DNA of 64,000 nucleotides from Mesostigma viride. Taxonomy: Eukaryota > Streptophyta > Mesostigmatophyceae > Mesostigmatales > Mesostigmataceae. Both the position numbers and the translations under genes were made by a program. The stretch lies in contig RPFO01000333.1 of NCBI GenBank assembly GCA_009746045.1, positions 1,799,964-1,863,963 of the forward strand, in the 5' to 3' direction. Under the pieces are notes generated by a model. That model did no database searches. It had not been told where the DNA came from and saw nothing but the letters and a program-made list of their open reading frames with translations. Within the stretch, counting starts at the first letter, position 1, and each line of letters opens with the position of its first letter. This document shows, piece after piece, positions 1-11,063 of this stretch.

Positions 1-360
1 AGAGGGAGAGGGAGAGGGAGAGGGAGAGGGAGAGGGAGAGGGAGAGGGAGAGGGAGAGGGAGAGGGAGAGGGAGAGGGAGAGGGAGAGGGAGAGGGAGAG
101 GAGAGGGAGAGGGAGAGGGAGAGGGAGAGGGAGAGGGAGAGGGAGAGGGAGAGGGAGAGGGAGAGGGAGAGGGAGAGGGAGAGGGAGAGGGAGAGGGAGA
201 GGGAGAGGGAGAGGGAGAGGGAGAGGGAGAGGGAGAGGGAGAGGAGAGGGAGAGGGAGAGGGAGAGGGAGAGGGAGAGGGAGAGGGAGAGGGAGAGGGAG
301 AGGGAGAGGGAGAGGGAGAGGGAGAGGGAGAGGGAGAGGGAGAGGGAGAGGGAGAGGGAG
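1..360. repeat. Hexamer satellite (AGAGGG)n
   Basis: Almost pure AGAGGG tandem repeat from the window edge to about 360, with single-base losses near 100 and 243. The purine/pyrimidine strand asymmetry is total. The same hexamer occurs as short tracts inside each of the following ~372-bp units, so this array may have expanded from one of them. It is not a telomere repeat. Confidence 0.97.
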
Positions 361-417
361 GGTTTAGCCACATCGTGTTTTGTTCTTGGATTGATGACGC
401 ACCGCACGCAACGCTCG

Positions 418-1195
418 TGACCTGCACCCGCAGGCGAAAAAGAACGAACCACAATGATAGCATGGTTGTGAGTGACAATTGACGACATCACGCTACAAGG
501 AGCATGACGCAAAAGGGATTAAAAATCGGCATGAAAAACCTGGTGAAAAATAAGAGGGAGAGGGGGGGAGAGGGAGAGGGAGAGAGAGTCGTCGTTCAGG
601 AAGCCGGCATGACGCAAAATGGGATGAATACTCAACATGACAGGTGAAAAAACATGAGAAAAACAACGTACATAAAATCCCGCAACTCACTCTTGTTGTT
701 GCTGATGCTGCTGTCGTTGTTCTTGTTGTCAGGCCCGTTGTTCTTGATTTCCAAAGAAGAAAGCCGTGAAGCTGCTCGTACGCAACGACCGTGACCTGCA
801 CCCGCAGGCGAAAAAGAACGAACCACAATGATAGTATTGTTGTGAGTGACAATTGACGACATCACGCTACAAAGAGCATGACGCAAAAGGGATTTAAAAT
901 CGGCATGAAAAACCTGGTGAAAAATAAGAGGGAGAGGGGGGGAGAGGGAGAGGGAGAGAGAGTCGTCGTTCAGGAAGCCGTCATGACGCAAAATGGGATG
1001 AATACTCAACATGCCAGGTGAAAAAAAATTAGGAAAACCACGTACGTAAAATCCCGCAACTCACTCTTGTTGTTGCTGATGCTGCTGTCGTTGTTGTTGT
1101 TGTCAGGCCCGTTGTTCTTGATTTCCAAAGAAGAAAGCCGTGAAGCTGCTCGTACGCATTATGGGGGCTGCACCCGCAGGCGAAAAAGAACGTGG
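418..1195. repeat. ~372-bp tandem repeat, two full units and a partial third
   Basis: The motif CTGCACCCGCAGGCG recurs at about 422, 796 and 1168, giving a period of 372-374 bases. Each full unit carries in order a CCACAATGATAG block, a GACATCACGCTACAA block, a short (AGAGGG)n tract, a (TTG/CTG)n stretch and AAGAAGAAAGCCGTG. The third unit keeps only the start and runs into different DNA near 1195. No gene is supported; open frames here are by-products of simple repeats. Confidence 0.9.
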
Positions 1196-1296
1196 ACCAC
1201 AGTCGGTCACTGGACGTGCGGTGGCGGGCGTGGTGGGCGCATCCGGCGGTGCGCGCCTGCAAAACACCGCATCAATTACCTGGGCGGGCAGGGTGC

Positions 1297-2046
1297 GCAC
1301 CTTCCAAAGTCCCTGGTGTGTGTCAGTGCAGCGTCGACATGGCATGCGTGGAGGATATTTGCGTACGTACGACGAATCATGTGAAACGACTGGTCCAACC
1401 TGAAAAATTTTAAATTTTTTCCGTGTCCAGTAACGGTCCTAGGTTGCACCCGCGGGCCGTTCCGACAGCTGTACAGAAAAGATCACAAAGATACGCCGCG
1501 CAACGACGCCTGTGCCCGGCAAATCATTTGTGAGCCCGGAACTGAACAGTCACTGCAAATGTCGAGTATTTATTGCTCCAACCCCACAAAAAAGCGTTCC
1601 GGACCTGTTCGAAGCGAAGAGCACTGACAGGGATCGGACCCGAGCCAGATTTGTGTGCGGACCATGATGGCTGGCCTCCCTCACTCCGCAACCTCACTCT
1701 GGACGCAGGTTCGAATCCTGTCAGTGCTATTCGCTTCGAACAGTTCCGGAACGCTTTTTTTGGGGGGTGGAGCAATAGATTTTCGACGTTTGTAGTGACT
1801 GTTCAGTTCCCGACTCACATTTGCCGGGCACTGGCGTCATTCCGCGGCGTATCTTTCTGATCTATTCTGTACAGCTGCCGGAACGGCCCGCGGGTGCAAC
1901 CTAGGACCGTTACTGGACACGGCAAAAATTCAAAATTTTTCAGGTTGGACCAGTCGTTTCAGATGATTCGTCGTACGTACGCAAATATCCTCCACGCATG
2001 CCATGTCGACGCTGCACTGACACACACCAGGGACTTTGGAAGGTGC
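1297..2046. mobile_element. Foldback element with ~340-bp inverted arms
   Basis: The left arm (1297 to about 1640) and right arm (about 1700 to 2046) are imperfect reverse complements. The outer ends read GCACCTTCCAAAGTCCC and its reverse complement. The arms share blocks around CGTACGTACG, CTAGGTTGCACCCGCGGGCC and GTTCCGGAACGC. A central spacer of about 60 bp separates them. I found no convincing target-site duplication. The open frames over it read like artefacts of tRNA-like sequence, so it is best viewed as a non-autonomous foldback element. Confidence 0.8.
1704..1728 (+). other. tRNA-like T-arm (3' half) inside the foldback arm
   Basis: GCAGG-TTCGAAT-CCTGT forms a 5-bp T-stem with a 7-base loop containing the TTCGAAT B-box core, followed by CAGTGCT. 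That heptamer is complementary to AGCACTG at 1619-1625. No A-box or anticodon arm lies at the right spacing, so this is not a functional tRNA gene. The left arm holds a diverged inverted version (GGGTCCGATCCC on the minus strand). The arms may derive from tRNA 3' ends, as in some SINEs. Confidence 0.5.
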
Positions 2047-2169
2047 CGTAAGAATTGTCTTGCGAAATGAAAGCTTAGCCGTATGCACTGTTCTGAAAAA
2101 TCTGATTTGTAAAAATGGAGAAAAAAAAAAAAAAGGGAAAAAAACAAAAAAAAAAGAACCCTGAAAACT

Positions 2170-2480
2170 GACATGCCGCGAAAAGGATTCGACACGGCGA
2201 CTGCCGGTCTCATCCAGGTATTGGAGTAGGGTGTAGATCCCCACCGGGGGTGTAGATCCCCCTGCTATTCGCTCGAACAGTTCTGGATGTACCATTCTAC
2301 ATGCTATTGTACAATATATAGTGGTAACGGAGAAAAAAAAATGAAGAGACGACAAAAATGCCTTTGCACCAATAGGAGTCGACACTGCGTGTTCAGACTC
2401 CAAGTACTCGGGCACCCACACCTGCCGGGGGAGTACATTGTAATGCTATTCACTAGAACAGTTCCGGATGTAGCGTTAGT
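2170..2480 (+). repeat. Two diverged partial copies of the foldback-arm sequence
   Basis: CTATTCGCTCGAACAGTTC (about 2265) and CTATTCACTAGAACAGTTCC (about 2446) match the foldback arm segment CTATTCGCTTCGAACAGTTC at about 1728. Each is preceded by a GGAKTCGACAC-type block and a CCGGGGG block and followed by GGATGTA and GTACAATATAT. The pair forms a tandem duplication of roughly 175 bp. No coding signal. Confidence 0.6.
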
Positions 2481-2499
2481 GATGATGTTGTACAATATA

Positions 2500-5400
2500 T
2501 TCCAATCACGTTTGTCAGAGTGTGCGTTTTTCCGACATGTAGGGCAGGTTGTACAACATTCTGTGCGCCAACCATGTGTACTACATGTATCGATTAGTAT
2601 CACTACATGTATATTCCGTCATGATCGCAGGATTAGTAACTACTGGGCTACATGTTAGTGTACCCTTACTAGGCTACTATGTAGAACCTTCAGAACACAT
2701 CACCTAAAAACGGCCTTTTTTGTTACATGGGGTCATATCTCCCACACATATAGTCAGATCGGGGTGCCTTTCTGGACTTAAGGTCCCCCTAGGACCCTGT
2801 TCACATCACATTAATTGGGGGGCCAACTGACCTATTTTTAGCATCAAACCGTGACGTGGAAAAGTGCAAAAAACGATGTTTTCCAGGCATAAGGAGGCAT
2901 AGCAGCCACACACAAGTAGTAAATGTAGTCCAATTCAGCTGGAAATGGTCATGCTTATTAATTTATATCCAAAGACAAAAACCGCCCTTAAGTATGCAAT
3001 GTAGGACCAAACTATGTGCTATAATTCTGGCATACATGAGCCAAAACACCGTTTTAGTGCATTATTTTCAAACTTATGAAGCCCCTGCCAGCACATATGC
3101 GGCCCAATCATGCCAGAATTCGTCACATTAATAGCACAATACTTGAATTTACACTAGAACACAAGTTGGACATATTAGGACCACTGCCGGCCCACTAAAA
3201 GTGACGGATGCAAGCAGAAATAGAGCGATTTTTGCAAAAATACTCCATATTCTGCGCCATTGTCTTGGAAAACTTTGCATTCTTCACTCAATTATCGTCA
3301 TGGCTGTCATGGGATTCATATACATGCCACTGGGGCTGGATACATTAGCCAACACAGACTAAAAAAGCGATCATCAAGGGATAAAATCACCATCAATCAC
3401 AGTAGATGCTGGCATTCGGAACAAGCACCATAGTGCCTACAAGCCTCAAGAAGGGGAGCTTGGCTGACCAGTCGTGCCTGTCGGCTGACCAGTCTCTTTT
3501 CTAAACGGGCCCCGCTCGGCAGCACACACAATCTCCTTTGCAGTACTTGGCCCACTCTGCTGGGCACCCCTGCTGTGCGTGTCTTATAGCAGCTAATCCA
3601 AATATATATCTGCCAGGTGCCTCTCTGCTACATGGAAATACAAAGCGCAATCAAGGACAGCAGTGGCTTGGGCTGCTATTCAATTGAGCTCAGCACCTAG
3701 CTGCTGTACAACATAATTCTGCATCAGTGCCTGTCCTAATTGCGCCCCCCCGCCCCCTTGCCATCATCGTCATGCTCATCATAGTCTTTGGAACGTGCAC
3801 TGAACTCCAACCCTTGGACAGTCCATAGGTCATTAAGAATCTGTGCATGTAATGCTAGCTCTTCTCAGTTGAACTCATCTACCACCCTCTCATGGTCGTG
3901 TCATCTCTCATGTAATCCACCTAGGTTTATCGTGGCCACTGATCTTTCAGCCCCTCCTGACATCAAAATCTGGGCAAACACACTGTTGACATCGCCCTTC
4001 CGTTTTAGCCTGCATGGCTCCTCATGTTTACCCTTATCTCATCCCTCAACACACCTATAACTGTCTATTCATCCCCCTTGCATAGGCGGTGCATAACTGC
4101 GGCATGATGGGGGCTTGCCAAAAATAGGTGTAAAATGCATGGGATGGCACGGGGAGGCTCACACTCATCGGTTTACAATCACACTCATGTGCTAACAGTG
4201 TCCCTCTCTGCTTTTGACACTGCATGCACATGCATTTCCTACCGGCTATATCAAGCCTTTAGTGTGGTTTGGTGCATCAAGAGAAATGGCAGGTCAGCTG
4301 AGTGCATCAGACCACATTTGTGTAAGTGTACGCTTGCAACGCTGTTTGCCCACCGCATGGAGCTCCCCTTTCGGACAGTGGCGCAAGTAGCACTTACACC
4401 TTACTCCCAGCCGCTCACCCTGCCCATGCTAGCAACAAGAACAAATGCATGGTCCCCATCCCAACGTAAGGTGCATCACATGGATGGCCCTGCCATCACC
4501 TAGCAGTGTGCCACCCCTCTCCACCTCAACCTACTCTGAAATGCCAGGGCCCCAACAAACCTTTCAAGACATGGCACTCCTCAAAGAAGGCAACCCCTCA
4601 AAGAAGGCGAGGCAGTTTAGGTCTAGGGGGGCTTTGGGTAAGTTAAAAGATGATAGAGTTCACTAACACAGGCCACGGCAACGACAACCTGCCTCACCCG
4701 CTGCATCCATACATCACAAGCCATAAACTGCACAGCCTCGCATGATTGCCTAAGGGTCACGTGATCCAAGGTGCCCTTCAGGCTCACCCCACTGACCCCA
4801 GCACACCGGCCCATCCTCACCACCCCACTGGTCATAGTCATCTACAGTGGCATCAAACTCCTCTAGGACAGAGTGCAGTAAAGGCAACATAGACGTCCTG
4901 ACACAATTGAATAAGAACGTGGCTGCTACCTACTGCCCTTAATAAAAAATGTCCATGGCTTGCACAAATACGCATTCAATTCTTCAAGCAAGCATGCTAA
5001 CACCTTCACAGCACATCCCAAGGTTTATATCCATCGAGCTTTGTCAACAAGCATGACTTCCTGATGCAAACTTAGCTGTCAAGCTAGGAGGAGGAAAGCT
5101 AGGTAAAGAGGTGAGATAGACCCCCCCACAGCACCTTCCTGCACCAAAACCATGACAATATCATCCAGAGCTTGCTAAATACGTACAGCTAGCCGGTAGC
5201 GGGCGACCTTGCAGTCCAGGTTCAGCGCGAACATCTCGTGTCAGCACCCGGCGGAGATGGCGGACGCGAACCCACAATGCTATAAAAGCGAGTCATAAGA
5301 CTATTTCGGGGAGCGGTGAACGGCTTGGAACACCGAAGGTATGCCGCGACAAAAGCCTGAAGTTTTTCTCGGAAATACACGCCTGGATGTGGATTAGGGC

Positions 5401-6280
5401 ACCGTTGTCGTGCTTGTGCTTGCGTTGCGAGCAGGCAACCAGTGTTTCTTGCAGTGTCGAGCAGTAACAGATGGTGGCGCGAGAGCAATATGTGACTTTT
5501 AAATCATGGCTACACAGCTTACACCTCCGCAGGCATGTTGGAACAAGCCCCGCCATGCCGTGAGCCGAAAAAAAGGAAGAAACGCATCAAGCAAGGACGG
5601 TCGTAAACGTCACTGAAAACAGCAAAATCTGACCTGCCGGCAGGTAATGCGACAGCCTGGAAAATGTGATTCGTTTCTCGAAAAACTGATTAGCGCTCGT
5701 GAAAGTAGACTTGAAGCCCATTCGGATTCCACCTTTTGGGAATTGTGAGCTTCCAACAAAAAAGTTTCCCCCACAATTAATAAACATGCATTTTCGCTGC
5801 CAATTCCAGATCTGGCCGACACAAAAAATCAGCGTCTCAGTTTGCGAATTATTTTGACGCATGAACATACGCGAATAATATCTACCATGCATCATCGCAA
5901 AGCAGGAGAGTTTACGCGTCGTTTGCATCCATCGCAGCGACTTAACATGCATAATTGACTTTTGACTGATATTCCGGCGGACATAGGGTCGACAGCCATG
6001 CGAGGTGGAATTTTTCTGGTCCCGTCGTCCTCAACGCGACGCGTTCGCGCCAAAATTCCCAGGATCTCATGTAACCGGACGGACCGATTTTAGGTGATGT
6101 GACCTGATTCTACCTTCCAAAATTCTAATTATGCGCCATGGATCAGTTCTGAAATGTAGAACGAGCCTACGTGGAGGGCATGACATCAGTCCAGCTGGCA
6201 CCGCCGCGCACCATGACCGAGGGAACACGCCGTCACGTGCATGTAATGCAATGTTTGGAGACGACGGGCATGCATGCATG
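2500..6280. other. Intergenic region, no supported gene
   Basis: About 3.8 kb of moderately AT-rich sequence with only short open frames (up to 122 codons). These lack codon-usage signal, domains or a convincing exon chain. Simple tracts occur, for example a C-run near 3747. I see no long repeat shared with the rest of the window except that 6283 onward resembles the end of the 9168-11063 insert. Confidence 0.6.
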
Positions 6281-6852
6281 GTTAATTTTTGGCGGCGAAT
6301 ATTTTCCGCGCCAAAAAAATTCCGCGGTACCCTCCGTACCGTGAAAAGTGGGTGCACGGTGCGCGCACCCCTTGCGGAAGTGGCCATGGCGACTGCTTTT
6401 AGACGAAACGTGACAAATCTGGCTCGCGGAAAGCAGAAAAAATGCTCGATTCTTGGAGAAAATTAGTTACTGATTCTAATTTATGGTGGGATAGTTGCGA
6501 TCTATAATGTCGCGGGCTCTTTTTCTTTACCATCGGCAGGGGGGGTCCGGCCTGAATTTCTGTCGGGATGAATAAAGTATAATGGATGCCTGCAGGTGTG
6601 ATTGTCGATTGTTGCCAGTTTTGATGGTCCTAATGGAAGCTAGTTTAATGATGTTTCTAAAGCCGTAAAAATTCCCGCTGCTATCTTTACCTTTCCCGTC
6701 ATTTTGCGGTAAGATAACATTAGGCCTGCGCCATGCGCGCCCGACCTCTCCATGAAAGGGTGGCCTTTCTTGTGCGCCTGGGCACGAATAAATGCCCGTT
6801 ATGGTACGTTCTTGTATTAAACGTCCTAAGATAGCGCTTTCCTGCTTTCTTA

Positions 6853-7032
6853 CCTCGTTGAGCGTAAGCTTTTTGCCTTCTTTCCGGCCAGATGCAGCCA
6901 TGAAGTTGCGGGTCCTGGCGCTGCATCGCTGGATTCCTGGATGTTTTTAAGCAAGTTCGTCTGTGACGTGGCTGGCTTGCTGCAGCGCGTGGCCCACAAC
7001 CTGTCGGGAAGGTGTAATGCTTTTATTTCCAT
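6853..7032 (-). CDS. Candidate first exon of an unknown gene in the outer arm
   Basis: On the minus strand an ATG at 7032 opens about 60 codons beginning MEIKALHLPD and ending KSLRSTR. A CAACGAG|GTAAG sequence fits a 5' splice site at its end. About 310 bases upstream is a TATATAAAG-like box. The inverted copy at 48164 keeps the same start but has a premature stop (GAACTAG) and GCTAAG where the donor should be. Downstream sequence to about 6527 is open in another frame and also conserved between the arms. I do not recognise the product. It could be the remains of an element-encoded protein. Confidence 0.35.
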
Positions 7033-7339
7033 GCTTCTCTGAAATTTCTTTTGCTTTATAGACAGTTGTGTTCGAGGAAATTCACGCGGTCTTCCTAAGC
7101 AGCGGCATCATTTTCCCCAGACACTGACGAGCTGGCACCTGTCTCCTAAAGAGAGCGGCTCGTGCTTGTTAGAAAGGAGGCAGTGTGCATTTTGCGGGAC
7201 ACAATGCTTTGGTGGCACATGCGTCAGGTAGGCTGTTCCAATGGTCTCTTCACATTTCCCACTGAGTAAATGTTAGCATTTGTCATGCTAACCAGAGCAG
7301 CTAGCCACAGGTTGGCTGGATAAAAAGTCAGCTTATTTT

Positions 7340-7352
7340 CTCTTTATATACT
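7340..7352 (-). promoter_or_regulatory. TATA-like box of the outer-arm unit
   Basis: The minus strand reads AGTATATAAAGAG, conserved in the inverted copy at 47842-47854. It lies about 310 bases before the ATG at 7032. Conservation in both arms is weak support for function. Confidence 0.35.
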
Positions 7353-7569
7353 GCGTGTGTGGTCCTCCACGTGTCCGGCTTGTTGGGCATTTTGGAAGAG
7401 GGTTTATAATGTGTTGTTGGGTGGAACAACTTGGTTGTTGGCACAAAATCACACATTATTAGCCTGAGATAGGCATGACATATGCTGCTCAGGCGTGTCG
7501 TCCTACCAGCCTTGTTGTTAAGGGTAGACTCACAAGGCTGGCTGTGCCGATGGAGGGGTGGGGCGTGCT

Positions 7570-7712
7570 AGCCCCCCCCCACACCCACGCATGCATGCTA
7601 GCCCACCCCCACACCCACGCATGCACCAGCATGCTAGCCCCGGCCCCGGCCCCCCCACACCCACGCATGCATGCCAGCCCACCCCCACACCCACGCGTGC
7701 ATGCCAGCCCAC
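7570..7712. repeat. Short minisatellite, ~28-33 bp unit
   Basis: About four units built on CCCACGCATGCATGCTAGCCC separated by C-rich spacers of variable length. The inverted counterpart at 47136-47632 has about fifteen units, so this arm is strongly contracted or the other expanded. Frames such as ACMLAPPHTH are by-products of the repeat. Confidence 0.9.
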
Positions 7713-7987
7713 CCCTAGCTTGAGCGTGCTTGTAAAGTTTTTGCATGGTTTATTAAAATGAGTGGAATATGTATTTATTGCATAATGTTAATTTTATCAT
7801 GAATGAAAATGGTCAACATTGCCGAAGTGCCCCTAAATTGCTCAATATTGTGTGCTCAAGAATTCAATGAGGATTGTCATCATGGAAACCCGCACAAATT
7901 CACGATTCCGGGCATGCATGTGAAAGTATCAAGAACAATTTTCAATTAAGAATGGTATCTCATTGTTCCATGAATCAATATGACTCC

Positions 7988-9167
7988 ATGTACGTAGACA
8001 AGCCATGATGACCCCATGGGAGCCTAAATCCTCATCATTAAATACATAAATGCCACCCATGTACGTAGACGGGCCATGATGACACCAATGGAGCCTGAAT
8101 CCTCATCATTAATTACATAAATGCCAACCATGTACATACACGGGCAATGATGACACCATGGGAGCCTGAATCCTCATTATTAAATACATAAATGCCAACC
8201 ATGTACGTAGGCCAGCCATGATGACACTATGGGAGCCTGAATCCTCATCATTAATTTCATACATGCCAACAACACGTAGACGGGCCATAATGACACCACG
8301 GGAGCCTGAATCCTCATCATTTATTTTATGAGACATCCATGTACGTAGGCCAGCCATGATGACACCATGGGAGCCTGAATCCTCATCATTTTTTTTCTGA
8401 GACATCCATGTACGTAGGCCAGCCATGATGACACCATGGGAGCCTGAATCCTCATCATTAAATACATACATGCCATCCATGTACGTAGACAGGCCATGAT
8501 GACACCATGGGAGCCTGAATCCTCATCATTAATTACATAAATGCCAACCATGTACGTAGACGGGCCATGATGACACCATGGGAGCCTGAATCCTCATCAT
8601 TTTTTTTATGAGACATCCATGTACGTAGGCCAGCCATGATGACACCATGGGAGCCTGAATCCTCGTCATTTTTTTTTCTTTGACATCCATGTACGTAGAC
8701 GGGCCATGATGACACCATGGGAGCCTGAATCCTCATCATTAATTACATACATGCCAACAATGTAGGTAGACAAGCCATGATGACACCATGGGAGCCTGAA
8801 TCCTCATCATTTTTTTAATGAGACATCCATGTACATACGTAGGCCAGCCATGATGACACCATGGGAGCCTGAATCCTCATCATTTTTTTTTCTTTGACAT
8901 CCATGTACGTAGGCCAGCCATGATGACACCATGGGAGCCTGAATCCTCCTCATTAATTACATAAATGCCAACCAGGTACGTAGACAAGCCATGATGACCC
9001 CATGGGAGCCTAAATCCTCATCATTAAATACATAAATGCCACCCATGTACGTAGACGGGCCATGATGACACCAATGGAGCCTGAATCCTCATCATTAATT
9101 ACATAAATGCCAACCATGTACATACACGGGCAATGATGACACCATGGGAGCCTGAATCCTCATCATT
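7988..9167 (-). repeat. ~70-bp satellite, minus orientation, first block
   Basis: Each monomer has a conserved core of about 49 bp (minus strand starts GATGAGGATTCAGGCTCCCA, then TGGTGTCATCATGG and CTACGTACATGG). It is followed by one of several linkers: GCATTTATGTAATTAAT, GTCAAAGAAAAAAAA, GTCTCATAAAAAA or GTCAAGGAATAGTAA. Monomers recur without gaps to 9167, where a non-satellite insert begins. Translations such as MMRIQAPMVSSW repeat once per monomer and are not genes. Confidence 0.95.
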
Positions 9168-11063
9168 GACGGGACACATTGAAAGTGCACTTTTCTGGAA
9201 AACAGACCTGTGCATGGGATAAAAATCCAGTTATGCTTGGGAACCATAAATATGTGAAAAAAAAAATTTTCCAGCCACTTGGGGGTGGTACTACCCCCCA
9301 GCATGACCCAGTTATGAGCTAAAAATAGAAAAAGACGCTATTTTAGGCCGATTTTTCCTAGGAGACTGGGCAAACCAAAAGTGACCAAACCACATATTTT
9401 CCTAAAATCCCCACCCTTGCAAATAAATCTGGCTACTCAGGACCACAAAATAAGCACGTTTAGACTATTTGATGGGGTTTAGCCCAAAACACGTATTTTT
9501 TTGGTCCTGAAAAAATAAATCAAATAGTAGACACATGCAAAAATTTCAGTGATGACATTTATACTAGGCCTAGGGTGGGAATTTCACTCTCACAAAGTTT
9601 GAGCTCATTCTGAGCACGTTTACTCATGTTGATGGGTGTAAACATGCAAAAAAAAAATGACAGAAAATCCCGCTTATGAGCACAAACAACAGACCTATTA
9701 CACCCTAGCCCACCACCAACTGGGCCAAACCAAGTCAAATTAATTCATTTATGATGTTAAAAAGCTTGCCACAAAATCCCAGGTCATTCTGAGCTAGTTT
9801 GCCCTTAGTACATCATGTTATAGCTGCCACCCTGCATGCTTGGTACACCGTGGCATGAGGGACACCATAAGCACATTCCTAAGCTTGCCCCCTGCAAATT
9901 GGGCAGAAGCACGTAAAGCAAATGCTAGAAGCTTGAAGAAGACATCCACCGACTCTTAAATCATTACGCAAGCAGGCATGACCACTTGCGGGAATCACCT
10001 CATAGCTAATACCCAGTCATGATGCTAAAGGATAAAAGGGCCATCCTTTAATATTGTCATAATAAGCACCTGATCCTTATCATCTAGGAAGCCCCAGCCA
10101 TGTTTAATGGAAGCAAAACATATAGGAAGGAGATAACTATATCACACATGCTCACCTTCCCTACAACTTCACACCTTGTTTTCCAGCAGGCTGAAGAGCC
10201 AAGACAAGCGTTTATGAGCTCGCCAGCTCCTTGCAACGTTGATGCCGCTCCCAGGCAGCTAGGGTCCTTGACTACGCAATATACAATGTCAACCATATGA
10301 AAAACTCCATAAAACAAAGTGTAGCAGAGCCGCAAAACTGCCCAATCAACTCTTGCTAGCTTTAAGAAGCATGGCATACGCAGCATAAGGCAAAACATTG
10401 AAACCTGCGGGAAATCAGATAGCGCAACTGCAACAAGTGGCGAACAAAATAGCAAGAACACCCGGAATCGGCGCCAAAGCTTCATGACAGGAGCATTTAG
10501 AGCGCAAACAGACTGGGCGGTGACATGCGGCAAATGAACGTACCACGGCCGGCTTTATTTCCTACCCAGGCGCGCGAGACAGCCAGCCAGCCATGGATGG
10601 CTTGACCGCGGATCGCGCAGGCCTGAACGATGTCATTTCAGAAATGACGGGAAATGGCCGCAGATCGAAGCCGCTTAGGATGTTTTCACGGTTTCCATTA
10701 CTAAACGCTTCTTCCTGCATCAATATAACCCACAAATCTTAAATTGTACCGTCGCAGGCACGCATTCTAAATTAATATATGCGGCCAGATTTTCGGATTA
10801 GACCCCCGTGCAAATCTGGATTAAGAAAGGCACCGACTTTTCAAATTGTGCATATCTGGCTATGAAACATCATACTAGTACATCGTTTAAAACCACCGGC
10901 GTACATTTTTCGCTTGTCGCCTGGCCGATTAGGCAATTTTTTACGAAACGCACGTCGCCATGGCCACCTCCGCACCAGGTGGGCGCATTGTGCACCACAA
11001 TTTCACGGTCCGGGGGTACCGGCGCGAATTTTTTGGCGCCAAAAAATTCCGATGTGTCCCGTC
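9168..11063. mobile_element. 1.9-kb insert with short terminal inverted repeats
   Basis: The insert starts GACGGGACACATTG and ends CGATGTGTCCCGTC, a 12-bp perfect terminal inverted repeat. Both sides are satellite DNA. No matching target duplication is visible, and the satellite phase is not continuous across it. The right end holds a perfect 24-bp palindrome (11026-11049, half-site GAATTTTTTGGC). Its terminal 150 bp resembles the region just outside the left outer arm (about 6283-6400). The interior is AT-rich and mostly non-coding apart from an open frame at 10084-10533. The family is not recognised. Confidence 0.55.
10084..10533 (-). CDS. Unrecognised 149-codon open frame with hydrophobic ends
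   Basis: The frame opens at 10533 (MPHVTAQSV). An internal Met at about residue 17 (MKLWRRFRVFLLFCS) would give a signal-peptide-like start: basic residues, then a hydrophobic stretch ending near VAVALS. Several cysteines lie in the middle and a C-terminal hydrophobic segment (CDIVISFLYVLLPL) follows. Length and composition could suit a small secreted or membrane protein. No domain is recognised, there is no second copy in the window, and the frame sits inside a mobile insert, so chance remains possible. Confidence 0.3.
   Translation of the reverse strand: MPHVTAQSVCALNAPVMKLWRRFRVFLLFCSPLVAVALSDFPQVSMFCLMLRMPCFLKLARVDWAVLRLCYTLFYGVFHMVDIVYCVVKDPSCLGAASTLQGAGELINACLGSSACWKTRCEVVGKVSMCDIVISFLYVLLPLNMAGAS

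Larger units (their letters stand above)
6385..7987. repeat. Left outer arm of the satellite palindrome
   Basis: This segment is the reverse complement, with scattered differences and length changes, of 46873-48815. Shared landmarks from outside inward are TTTAGACGAAACGTGACAAA, TTAGTTACTGATTCTAATTT, a coding-like block at 6527-7032, a TATA-like box, the CCCACGCATGCATGCTAGCC minisatellite, and CATTGTTCCATGAATCAATA just before the satellite. Homology fades outside about 6385. With the right arm it makes the terminal part of a very large inverted-repeat structure. Confidence 0.85.

Noticed and set aside
355-368. Telomere repeat GGGTTTAG at the end of the hexamer array
   Set aside because: Only one unit occurs; the array itself is AGAGGG, not TTTAGGG.
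1619-1728. Functional tRNA gene
   Set aside because: A T-arm and a complementary acceptor-like heptamer are present, but no A-box, D-arm or anticodon arm at a workable spacing.
1573-1860. Frames with LTGFEPA / DAGSNPVSA phrases
   Set aside because: These phrases typically come from translating tRNA-like sequence; the two frames are the two arms of the foldback.
4135-4503. 122-codon frame and its neighbours at 3788-4841
   Set aside because: No domain, no splice context, no second copy; length is expected by chance.
9168-11063. Helitron
   Set aside because: No TC start with CTRR end and hairpin, and no Rep-helicase frame; the ends are inverted repeats.
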